A stretch of 18,683 nucleotides of DNA from an uncultured Chloroflexota bacterium (GTDB lineage Bacteria > Chloroflexota > Dehalococcoidia > CAUJGQ01), in assembly GCA_937879875.1 (NCBI GenBank), contig CALFMN010000155.1, forward strand, positions 1 to 18,683, written 5' to 3'. The position numbers and the translations under genes were made by a program. The number at the start of each line of letters is the position of its first letter. The first letter of the stretch is position 1. The notes under the pieces are model-generated. The model ran no database searches and was not told the origin of the DNA. It worked only from the letters and a program-made list of their open reading frames with translations. This document shows positions 8,241 to 14,592 of this stretch, piece after piece.

Positions 8241-8732
8241 TCACGCGTCGGCGGCAAGAACAGAGCCTTCCGCCTCCCAAAGCTGCCGCGTGAGCTGCAT
8301 GTGGCCGATGTGCTCGGCGAGGTGCAGCAGCGGATAGTAGACGCGGAAATGGCCCGACTGCACTTGCCCCCGGCGCGGGTGCGCGATGCTTACCGGCCAA
8401 ACTCGATCCAGCAGCGCCGGGTCCAGCTCGCGCAGCACCGCGGCGCAGTCGTCGAACGCCGCATTCACGACACGCGCCAGCGTGGCGGCGTCTTCACCCT
8501 CCGCGGCGAAGTCGCGGGCGCGGTCGTAATCGATCGGCCGGCCGCTCAACTCTTGCACCAGCCACCAGCGCAGCGCGTCGGTGCAGTGCCGCGTCAGCAT
8601 CGCGATCGAGCTGGTCTCGGCTGAGAGCGGTGTCCAGTCCAGCACCTGCTTCGGCAGGCCGTCGAGCGTGGCGAGCAGCACGGCGCGGCGCCGCTCCAGC
8701 AGCTCCAGGTACTCGTCGATCGCCGATGGCAC
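8241..8732 (-). CDS. DinB-like protein
   Basis: This four-helix protein of about 163 residues has the DinB/YfiT-like putative metalloenzyme pattern: His49 in LTRHCTDALRWW and a C-terminal cluster LHLAEHIGHMQLTRQLWE (His137, His141, His144). Members of the superfamily use a His triad to bind a divalent metal, and some are thiol-dependent transferases; the reaction here is unknown. The chosen GTG start at 8732 follows AAGGGA at good spacing; an upstream GTG at 8768 is possible but lacks a site. The C-terminal motif is nearly the same as in the second DinB protein at 12379-12861, so the two are paralogues. It is convergent with the frameshifted membrane gene and lies downstream of the hydrolase gene on the same strand, separated by a hairpin repeat. 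Confidence 0.85.
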   Translation of the reverse strand: MPSAIDEYLELLERRRAVLLATLDGLPKQVLDWTPLSAETSSIAMLTRHCTDALRWWLVQELSGRPIDYDRARDFAAEGEDAATLARVVNAAFDDCAAVLRELDPALLDRVWPVSIAHPRRGQVQSGHFRVYYPLLHLAEHIGHMQLTRQLWEAEGSVLAADA

Positions 8733-8773
8733 ATCCGTCCCTTGAGGCGAAGCCGAGTTCACACGCACCTTAA

Positions 8774-8805
8774 CTCCCCTTTCCCCTATTATTGGGGGAA
8801 AGGAG
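8774..8805. repeat. C/T-G/A hairpin repeat overlapping a gene end
   Basis: CTCCCCTTTCCCC pairs, with one bulged base, with GGGGAAAGGAG around a TATTATTG loop. It is the inverted counterpart of the core of the hairpin at 1-50. It overlaps the last codons and the TAA stop of the hydrolase gene (stop at 8789-8791) and lies just upstream of the DinB-like gene. Confidence 0.75.
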
Positions 8806-10174
8806 CCGGGGGATAGGGGGCCGGGTCGGTCACGCGCCCGCCGAAGCGCAGGAAGCGCACAGCGCCATCCGGACGCAGGATGAAATCGAAGGTTGAGCCG
8901 GCCAGCGCACCGCCCGTGATGCGGAACTTGCGCTCGCCGATCGGCTCAGCGTGGTAGGCCGGCAGCGCCGTCTCCGCGCCTGAGAACGGATTGCGGGCCA
9001 TCATCTCGACGCGCAGGCCGCCGTTCTCGGGCGTCAGCATGAAGCGCGAGAGCGGACGCGCGTAGGCGCCGGCGTAGCGGGCGAGCACTTCTGCCGGCAG
9101 CGTGATCGCGGGCGGCTCCTGCTTGTGCAGGCCGAGGTACCGCTCCAGCAGCGCCTCTTCCAGCGGCCGGTACGCCGCTGAGCCCTGCCCGCTGTTGGTG
9201 AGGATCGCCAGGGCGAAGCCGCGCTCGGGGACGAACGCCAGTCGCGCCTGAAAGCCGTTGGTGGCGCCGCCGTGGCCGATCACGGCCACGCCGTCGATCG
9301 CGTCCATCTGCCAGCCGAGGCCCCAGTGCGCCGCCAGCGCCGCCTCCACCTGCGGCTGCTGCATCGCCTGCACGGTGGCGGGCCGCAGCACGCCGTTCGC
9401 TTCGCCCTGGCCCAACAGTCCCATGTGAAACGCGGCGAAGCGCAGCAGATCGCCCACCGTGCCGATGATGCCGCCGGCAGCGTTCATCGTACGCGGAATC
9501 GGATAGGGACGCGCGATCTGGTTCTCCTGCCCAGACGGCTTTACATGGCCGATGGCCGCGGGATAGATGATCGCCTCGTGCGCGAAGTAGGTGCAACGCT
9601 CCAGCCCCAGCGGCGCGAACAGCCGCTCGCGCGCCGCCGTCTCGAACGTCTGGCCGCTGAGCTGCTCGACCAGACGCCCGGCGAGCTGAAAGCCGGTGTT
9701 GCAGTAGCTCCATAGCTCGCCCGGCGCGGTGTATTGACGCAACTGGTCGAAGGTGGCCACGGCCTTCGCCAGCGCATCGTCGCCCAGGCCGAAGTCGTCG
9801 AAGCGGTCGCCGTAGAAGCCGGCGGTGTGCGTCAGCAGATGCCGCAGCGAGACGCTGCCCTGCGCCGCGGCGTCCGCCAGCCGCAGCTCCGGCAGATACG
9901 CCGATACCGGCGCATCCAGGTCGAGCTTCTCAGCCTCCACGAGCTGCATCGCCAGCGTCGCGGTGAACAGCTTGCTGATCGAGCCGATCTGAAACAGCGT
10001 ATCGGCGGTTACGGGCTGGCGCGTCTCAATGCTGGTCACGCCGAAGCCCCACGCCTCACTGCGACCATCGTGCAGCACGCCGAGCGCCAGGCCGGGCACC
10101 TCCCAACGCTCCATCTCGGCATCAACCAACTCGGCGATCTCCTGCTGGTGCGGCGTGGCGGCGGTTGCGCACAT
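8789..10174 (-). CDS. Serine beta-lactamase-like hydrolase (class C / penicillin-binding protein family)
   Basis: This 461-residue protein carries the three active-site motifs of the beta-lactamase family (esterase EstB, class C and PBP-like): SISK with nucleophile Ser65 and Lys68, Tyr157-Cys-Asn159 as the YxN motif, and His301-Gly-Gly303 replacing KTG. Conserved surroundings include LRHLLTHTAGF, PGELWSYCNTGFQLAGRLVE and NAAGGIIGT. After about residue 350 comes a beta-rich C-terminal domain. There is no signal peptide, so it is probably cytoplasmic. Such proteins act as esterases, peptidases or amidases; lactam hydrolysis cannot be assumed. AGGAGG six bases before the ATG makes the start certain. 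The last residues (PAPYPPAPFPQ) are encoded by, or next to, the hairpin repeat at 8774-8805, which also supplies the stop codon. Confidence 0.93.
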   Translation of the reverse strand: MCATAATPHQQEIAELVDAEMERWEVPGLALGVLHDGRSEAWGFGVTSIETRQPVTADTLFQIGSISKLFTATLAMQLVEAEKLDLDAPVSAYLPELRLADAAAQGSVSLRHLLTHTAGFYGDRFDDFGLGDDALAKAVATFDQLRQYTAPGELWSYCNTGFQLAGRLVEQLSGQTFETAARERLFAPLGLERCTYFAHEAIIYPAAIGHVKPSGQENQIARPYPIPRTMNAAGGIIGTVGDLLRFAAFHMGLLGQGEANGVLRPATVQAMQQPQVEAALAAHWGLGWQMDAIDGVAVIGHGGATNGFQARLAFVPERGFALAILTNSGQGSAAYRPLEEALLERYLGLHKQEPPAITLPAEVLARYAGAYARPLSRFMLTPENGGLRVEMMARNPFSGAETALPAYHAEPIGERKFRITGGALAGSTFDFILRPDGAVRFLRFGGRVTDPAPYPPAPFPQ

Positions 10175-10352
10175 GCGGTCCTCCTGCTGCGGCCCGGCGC
10201 GAACGCCAGTCCCTCGTGCCCATGCGTATCACGCTGCGGCCTGGCACTACAACCGCAGAGTGCCCGGCGCGCGTTGTCGCGCCTGCACCTTGTGCCTGCT
10301 TCAGGGCTGCCCTACCGTGGCTCTGAACCTGCCGACCGTGAGGCGCACCCGC

Positions 10353-10675
10353 ATGCCGCAGCTCGGCTTCTATCGCTACACCGACGACTTCGAAGCCAAT
10401 CTGATCTCCACCACGCAATCCATCGGGCCGGCGCCGCACCAGTCGTGCAAATGGTACACTCCCAACGATTCGACACCGGCGCCGATGCACAGCGGTACCT
10501 TGCGCTCTCATACACGCCCGCGCACCGTATCGGCCCAATTCCAGAGGATGAGCTTCCAGACTTTGATCACCAGCGACTGCGTCTGGTAAGCCCGGCTTAC
10601 GGCCAGCCGGGCGGAGCGCTGGAGGCGGCGACCACGCAAACAGCTTTCGTCTATGCGATAACGCGGCTACGCTAG
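10353..10675 (+). pseudogene. Small unrecognised protein gene with a one-base frameshift
   Basis: The first frame reads MPQLGFYRYTDDFEANLIST, then TQSIGPAPHQSCKWYTPN up to about 10466. The sense then continues in another frame as RFDTGADAQRYLALSYTPAH, RIGPIPEDELPDFDHQRLRL and VSPAYGQPGGALEAATTQTA to a TAG at 10673-10675. Adding one base next to C10466 would give a continuous protein of about 107 residues. Past the break each frame alone becomes poor. I do not know the family. The layout (aromatic-Arg near the N-terminus, a WYTP core, a terminal GGxxE) loosely recalls small ADP-ribosyltransferase-like toxin domains, but that is only a guess. The ATG has no strong ribosome binding site, so the true start could be upstream. 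It is followed 20 bases later by 10696-11253. Confidence 0.6.
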
Positions 10676-10695
10676 CTGGTCCGGTAGAGGCGAAC

Positions 10696-11253
10696 ATGGC
10701 ACACGGCGCGCTGGCATGGCAAACGAACGGCGCTGCCTGGCAAGCTCTGCTTGACGATCTTGAGCAGATGCTGCGGCATGAGATTCCGGCTGGTGTGGAC
10801 GAGCGCGCGCTTCGAGTGACCCGCGAGCGATGGGATATGCCGGAAATACAGGCGCGCTGGCCATCCGGCCATCCGGCTCTTAGCCGCTCGCTCACGGTAT
10901 CGTTGGGGCCGGGCGCAGCGCAGGGAGCAAACAGCGAGGCCGAGCTTACTCTGGTCGGATCGGCCTGGCTCGATGCTCCGTCGCTGGGGGAACGGCGATG
11001 GCATAGCGCTGGATTCGGCACATTCGCCGCCGTGCTGCCACCTGACGATCAATCCGGCCATGCGCTCGGAAAATCGAAGCGGCTGAAGATCCGCAACGCC
11101 CTGCGCAAGGCGATCACGGCGGTCTCGAACTGGACCGTGGACGATCTCGATCGGAGAGACTCCCTGCCGCCGCTGCCATTGGCCATTCGCGGTTCCGAGT
11201 CGGCGATCGCCGCTGACGGGGACGTAACCGTACGAATTCCCAACGAAAGATGA
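10696..11253 (+). CDS. Hypothetical protein (185 aa)
   Basis: I do not recognise this protein. It is soluble and hydrophilic, without signal peptide, membrane segment or cysteine. It contains several Trp residues (LAWQTNG, RERWDMPEIQARW, GSAWLD, ERRWHSAGFG), a basic helix-like part (GKSKRLKIRNALRKAI), and ends with a charged tail. GAGG lies just before the ATG. Third-position GC appears lower than in the neighbouring genes, with codons such as ATA, CGA and CTT, which hints at different ancestry. It begins 20 bases after the frameshifted small gene on the same strand, so the two were probably co-transcribed. An antisense frame covers the same interval but lacks a ribosome binding site and looks like a shadow. 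Confidence 0.6.
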   Translation: MAHGALAWQTNGAAWQALLDDLEQMLRHEIPAGVDERALRVTRERWDMPEIQARWPSGHPALSRSLTVSLGPGAAQGANSEAELTLVGSAWLDAPSLGERRWHSAGFGTFAAVLPPDDQSGHALGKSKRLKIRNALRKAITAVSNWTVDDLDRRDSLPPLPLAIRGSESAIAADGDVTVRIPNER

Positions 11254-11372
11254 CCATTCCGCACAGGTTCCGGCCCCGCGGCCGATTTGCTCCAAACGTC
11301 CTTCCATGCGCCGGCTCGCAGTTCTGTCCCCTTGCCAGCGTTTTGCAGCGGCGGGCGCCTATCGCCTCACCG

Positions 11373-11401
11373 TTGCTCGTGTAAGAATTGCACGGCATAC
11401 G
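11373..11401 (+). promoter_or_regulatory. Weak promoter candidate for the LppP/LprE-like gene
   Basis: TTGCTC (11373-11378) and CATACG (11396-11401) are separated by 17 bases in a locally A/T-richer stretch, about 40 bases before the ATG at 11440. The -10 match is poor, so this is only a suggestion. Confidence 0.2.
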
Positions 11402-11439
11402 AGGCATCACCCGTCATCCCGCCTCGCCTGGAGCGATCG

Positions 11440-12021
11440 ATGAAGCGACTTCTGCTGCTCGCCGCACTGCTGACCGCGGCGCTGGCGCTGCGCGCCCGGC
11501 CTGCGCACGCCGACGGCTCGTGGATGGATCAGCCGCTGGTGAACTGGAACGTCGCCGGCGCGGCCGTGCCTGCGGCGCCGGCGGGCGACTTCAACAACCC
11601 GATGTGCGGACAGGACGCGCGGCCCGTCGAAACCGCCCAGGACCAGGCCGTGAGCGACGCCGGCTGGACGCTGTTCGGCGCCTATCAGGGCGGCTGGGGC
11701 GTGACGCTGATCAGCGGTCTTTCCGGGTACGACGGCATGTGCCGGCCCTTCGGCTACCAGTTCTTCGTCTTCGTGAACGGCGACTTCGCCGGCACGATCG
11801 CGCCCGACGCGATGAACTCGCGCTTCGACGGCGCCGCGACGATCGTGCGGCTGGAGGCGCCCGGCCGCATCTCGGCGCAGTTCTCGCGCTACACCGACAG
11901 CGCTCCGCTCTGCTGCCCCTCGCGCATCAGCTTCGTGACCTACGCGATCGACGACAGCCAGGGCGCGGCCGTTCTGCTGCCGACGGATGTGATGACGCAG
12001 AATACGCAGAGCGGGCAATAG
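11440..12021 (+). CDS. Secreted LppP/LprE-like protein
   Basis: This 193-residue protein begins with a clear Sec signal peptide: MKR, then a Leu/Ala core, with likely cleavage after AHA near residue 23. There is no lipobox Cys, so it is secreted rather than lipid-anchored. The mature part resembles the LppP/LprE family: a middle segment with FFVFVNGDFAGTIAPDAMNS, RFDGAATIVRLEAPGRISAQ, then YTDSAPLCCPSRISFVTYAI. The paired Cys before Pro-Ser is typical of that family. Four cysteines in the mature part (PMCGQ, GMCRP, LCCPS) could form disulfides. The family's function is unknown. The ATG at 11440 has GGAG about eight bases upstream; an in-frame start at 11287 would add residues that hide the signal peptide and is rejected. 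Confidence 0.8.
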   Translation: MKRLLLLAALLTAALALRARPAHADGSWMDQPLVNWNVAGAAVPAAPAGDFNNPMCGQDARPVETAQDQAVSDAGWTLFGAYQGGWGVTLISGLSGYDGMCRPFGYQFFVFVNGDFAGTIAPDAMNSRFDGAATIVRLEAPGRISAQFSRYTDSAPLCCPSRISFVTYAIDDSQGAAVLLPTDVMTQNTQSGQ

Positions 12022-12083
12022 CCCAGAGTCTTTTTGCACTCGCGGCTGCGCGGGGCACCTATCCCTGGTCGCTGACGCGACCT

Positions 12084-12108
12084 GTCCCTTCCCGAGCCGG
12101 GAAGGGAC
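12084..12108. repeat. Hairpin repeat, CCCTTCCCG-AGC-CGGGAAGGG (copy 1)
   Basis: Bases 12084-12094 pair perfectly with 12098-12108 around a 3-base AGC loop. No T-run follows. The same stem and loop recur at 12212-12232. They lie in the 357-base gap 12022-12378, where I see no gene. Confidence 0.8.
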
Positions 12109-12211
12109 TTCTGGAGCGCTCCCATCGTCGTGCGACGGCGGCGAGGTTGGGTGTCCTTGCGGGACGTGCGGAGGGCCGGTCTCCCATCCGCGTGAGATCC
12201 TCGAACCGTGA

Positions 12212-12251
12212 CCCTTCCCGAGCCGGGAAGGGAGATTTCGCTTTAGCGAAA
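12212..12251. repeat. Hairpin repeat copy 2 with adjoining small hairpin
   Basis: CCCTTCCCG (12212-12220) pairs with CGGGAAGGG (12224-12232) around the same AGC loop as copy 1. It is followed at once by a second hairpin, TTTCGCT (12236-12242) with AGCGAAA (12245-12251). The second hairpin is followed by GCGGGG rather than T residues, so an intrinsic terminator is unlikely. Confidence 0.8.
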
Positions 12252-12378
12252 GCGGGGTTAGGCAGCCCGAACGCCTGTGCTGCGGCCCGCCGGCTCGTCT
12301 ACTATGAGACAGCAGACAGCCGGCGGGCCGTACGGCGTGCTGACCGCCTGCAAGCAAACAACGCGAGCGAGGTGCGGG

Positions 12379-12861
12379 ATGGCGGGAGCAGCGGCGCAGT
12401 TCGCGATGGTCTTCGAGCGCATCGGGCAGGACGCGCTCACGGCGCTGAAGGACATTCCCGGCGAAACGCTGAACCGCAAGCTCGACCTGCCGGAAACGAA
12501 CAGCCTGTTCGCGCTCGCCACGCACCTCTACGGCGCCGCCGAGTTCTGGACGCTGGCGCTCGGCGCCGGCCGTACCGTGTCGCGCGACCGCGCCGCCGAG
12601 TTCAGCGCCAGCGGCACGTTCGACGATCTCGCGGCCCGCTGCCGGCGCTGGATCGCGGATGTGCACGACGCCTTCGATACGCTGCCCGACGCGGCGCTGG
12701 ACAAGGTCGTGGACGGCCCGCCCAACGCCTACCGCGGCACGCTGCCGCCGGGCCAGATGACCGCGCGCGAGTGCCTGCTGCACGGGGTCGAGCACGCGGC
12801 CCTGCATCTCGGCCACATCCAGCTCACGCGGCAACTGCTCGGCCTTGCGGCCGCCGCATAG
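12379..12861 (+). CDS. DinB family protein
   Basis: This 160-residue helical protein has the DinB/YfiT-like metal site: His49 in LATHLYGAAEFW and a C-terminal cluster HGVEHAALHLGHIQLTRQLL (His139, His143, His146). Catalytic activity and substrate are unknown; characterised relatives include metal-dependent thiol transferases and stress-induced proteins. The ATG at 12379 follows GAGGTG; earlier in-frame starts (12277, 12304) would extend it into the repeat-derived leader. The stop is only 12 bases before the start of the WYL regulator gene, so the two are probably one transcript. It is a paralogue of the DinB-like protein at 8241-8732. Confidence 0.9.
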   Translation: MAGAAAQFAMVFERIGQDALTALKDIPGETLNRKLDLPETNSLFALATHLYGAAEFWTLALGAGRTVSRDRAAEFSASGTFDDLAARCRRWIADVHDAFDTLPDAALDKVVDGPPNAYRGTLPPGQMTARECLLHGVEHAALHLGHIQLTRQLLGLAAAA

Positions 12862-12873
12862 GCCCGGACAGGC

Positions 12874-13881
12874 ATGAACCGCACCGACCGGCTGATGGGC
12901 ATTCTGCTCGAGTTCCAGGCGCACGGCGAGCGTCGAGCCGAGGATCTCGCCCGTGTGTTCGAGGTCAGCGTGCGCACCGTCTACCGCGACGTGGAGGCGC
13001 TCTGCGAAGCGGGCGTGCCCGTGGTCGCCACGCCGGGCAAGGGTTACCGGCTGCTCGAAGGCTACTTTCTGCCGCCGCTCAGCTTCACGGCCACCGAAGC
13101 GGCGCTGCTGCTGCTCGGCGGTGAGTTTCTGCGAGCGCGGCTCGACCCGGAGCTGCGCGTCGAGGCCGCAACGGCGCTGAAGAAGCTGGCCGGCGTGCTG
13201 CCGCAGGAAAAGCGGGCTGACGCCGCCCGCTGGCTGCAGGAGTTGCGTTTCCCCGGCTTCGGCGAGCGGGCGGCGCGGCCTTCGCAGGCGCTGTTGCGCC
13301 GCGCCATCCGCGAGCGGCGCGTGGTGCGGCTGCTCTATCACGCCTATCTGCGCGCCGCGCCCGAGACGCGCGACGTCGAGCCGGTGAGCCTAGTCTACGT
13401 GGGCGGCGCCTGGCACATGGCCGGCTGGTGCCGGCTGCGGCGGGCGCCGCGTTTCTTCCGCCTGGACCGCATCGACCGGCTGGAGGTGCTGGAGGAGCGC
13501 TTCGTGCGCGGCGAGCGCCACGCCGCCGTCGGCCCGGAGCCGGGCAGTGCGCTCACCCGCTTCCCTGAAGCCCGCGTACGCTTCGATCCTGCCGTGGCCC
13601 GCTGGGCGCACGAACGCCAGCCGTATCTCTTCCTGCGCGAAGAGCGTGACGCGGCCGGCGAGCCCGTCTTCGTCTATGCCCTGCGCGACGAGCGCGAGCT
13701 GCTGGGCTGGCTGTTGCAGTGGGGCGCATCTGTCGAGGTGCTGGAGCCGCTGGCACTGCGCGAGCGGCTGGCGGGCGAGGCGCGCGCGTTGCTGGCGCGG
13801 TACGCCACTGCCGGGCATCAGAACATTTTTTCTGAGCAGCGGCGCGCTCCTGCCACAACGCTGTCAGGAGCCCTCTCGTAG
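12874..13881 (+). CDS. HTH-WYL domain transcriptional regulator (YafY-like)
   Basis: This 335-residue regulator has an N-terminal winged helix (about residues 3-62: RTDRLMGILLEFQAHGERRA, VSVRTVYRDVEALCEAGVPV, then PGKGYRLLEG), a central WYL domain (about 137-215) and a C-terminal WCX part (about 230-320). WYL domains are ligand-sensing modules that control an attached DNA-binding domain. The signature here reads Trp-His-Met (GGAWHMAGWCRLR) instead of Trp-Tyr-Leu, followed by the usual RFFRLDRI. It sits between a DinB gene and a VOC gene on the same strand and is their likely regulator. The ATG at 12874 starts MNRTDRL, the normal beginning of this family. The last 25 or so residues, after ARYATAG, extend beyond the usual end. 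Confidence 0.93.
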   Translation: MNRTDRLMGILLEFQAHGERRAEDLARVFEVSVRTVYRDVEALCEAGVPVVATPGKGYRLLEGYFLPPLSFTATEAALLLLGGEFLRARLDPELRVEAATALKKLAGVLPQEKRADAARWLQELRFPGFGERAARPSQALLRRAIRERRVVRLLYHAYLRAAPETRDVEPVSLVYVGGAWHMAGWCRLRRAPRFFRLDRIDRLEVLEERFVRGERHAAVGPEPGSALTRFPEARVRFDPAVARWAHERQPYLFLREERDAAGEPVFVYALRDERELLGWLLQWGASVEVLEPLALRERLAGEARALLARYATAGHQNIFSEQRRAPATTLSGALS

Positions 13882-13893
13882 CGTGTGGTTGTG

Positions 13894-13912
13894 GCCGGCG
13901 GAAGACCGGCCG
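13894..13912. repeat. Short hairpin between regulator and VOC gene
   Basis: GGCCGG and CCGGCC flank a 7-base CGGAAGA loop in the 56-base spacer between the WYL regulator stop and the VOC gene. It could attenuate or stabilise the transcript. With only 6 bp it may have no role. Confidence 0.35.
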
Positions 13913-13937
13913 CGAGCGAACGCAGGGAGGGTTCACC

Positions 13938-14288
13938 GTGATCAAGGGCTTGACCTACGCGATCCTGACGACGAAAGACATGGGCGCGACGCGGCGTTTC
14001 TTCACCGAGCAGCTCGGACTGGGCACCGAAGACGAGATGGAGGGCGTCTTCAGCCAGTTCACGACGCGCGAGGGCACGCTCTGGGCGATCATGGCGGCTC
14101 AACAACACAACACGCCGCGCGAGATCGAGCTGTATTTGCAGGTCGAAGACGCGGACGCGGCCTACGCGGAATGGAAGCGGCGCGGCGTCGAGACGGTGAC
14201 CGAGCCGCACGACGAAGGCTTCGGCCGCACCTTCGCCTTCAAAGACCCCGAGGGCCGCACGCTGCACGCCTACGTGCGGGCCGGGTAG
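13938..14288 (+). CDS. VOC family (glyoxalase/bleomycin-resistance fold) protein
   Basis: This 116-residue protein has the paired beta-alpha-beta-beta-beta layout of the vicinal oxygen chelate family: IKGLTYAILTTKDMGATRRF, FTEQLGLGTEDEM, IELYLQVEDADAAYAEWKRR, GVETVTEPHDEGFGRTFAFK and DPEGRTLHAYVRAG. The usual first metal ligand (His or Gln near residue 7) is Tyr here, and the usual C-terminal Glu is replaced in GRTLHAY, so it may be a binding protein rather than a metalloenzyme. The start is GTG, supported by GGGAGGG about ten bases upstream. It follows the WYL regulator by 56 bases on the same strand, giving a DinB-WYL-VOC cluster. Confidence 0.9.
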   Translation: MIKGLTYAILTTKDMGATRRFFTEQLGLGTEDEMEGVFSQFTTREGTLWAIMAAQQHNTPREIELYLQVEDADAAYAEWKRRGVETVTEPHDEGFGRTFAFKDPEGRTLHAYVRAG

Positions 14289-14289
14289 G

Positions 14290-14420
14290 GCGGCCCTCAT
14301 AACCCCCTTCCCTTCTCTCCCATACACAAAAGCGATCGAAACCGCGGTGGACTGAGGGCCGTATGGGAGAGAAGGGGCGATCCCGTGTAAAGCGATTCGC
14401 GACGATGCCGGGTTACTCCG
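14290..14420 (+). repeat. Long hairpin element (same family as the 3759-4073 arms)
   Basis: It starts GCGGCCCTCATAACCCCCTT directly after the VOC stop codon. It has hairpin arms CCCTTCTCTCCCATAC (14309-14324) and GTATGGGAGAGAAGGG (14361-14376), then the tail GGGGCGATCCCGTGTAAAGCGATTC and ATGCCGGGTTACTCC. The first 38 bases nearly equal the reverse complement of 4036-4073. The rest of the gap (14421-14592) holds no gene I can support; it contains only the leader of the LuxR-type gene. Confidence 0.8.
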
Positions 14421-14592
14421 TTCCGGTTATGGAACGCTCGACATGCACGCTGCCGCACGGATAGCCGCACCGGCTGCACCAAAATGCCCCGGCCCCAGTG
14501 TTCATAGTCGTGGCGGGCGATCTCGACAGGGCGCATCATGCCGAGCAGAATGAATCGTCCGTAACCGGTGCTGGCCCGCGGAGAGCCGAGCT

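Noticed and set aside
10122..11021. A minus-strand open frame (299 codons) over the 10353-11253 locus
   Set aside because: It overlaps the start of the hydrolase gene, has no ribosome binding site, and its product lacks coherent structure. The plus-strand reading is better supported.
12084..12251. Hairpins as intrinsic terminators
   Set aside because: None is followed by a T-rich run; the bases after each stem are mixed or G-rich. The same is true of the other hairpins here, so I list them as repeats.
11407..13341. A long minus-strand open frame (644 codons)
   Set aside because: It runs antisense to three well-supported genes and through the twin hairpins. Its product is rich in Arg, Gln and His with no recognisable domain, as expected for an antisense shadow of GC-rich genes.
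14297..14539. A minus-strand frame beginning MMRPVEIARHDYEHWGRG
   Set aside because: The start looks protein-like and could be a gene remnant, but most of the frame lies in the hairpin element and no family is recognised.
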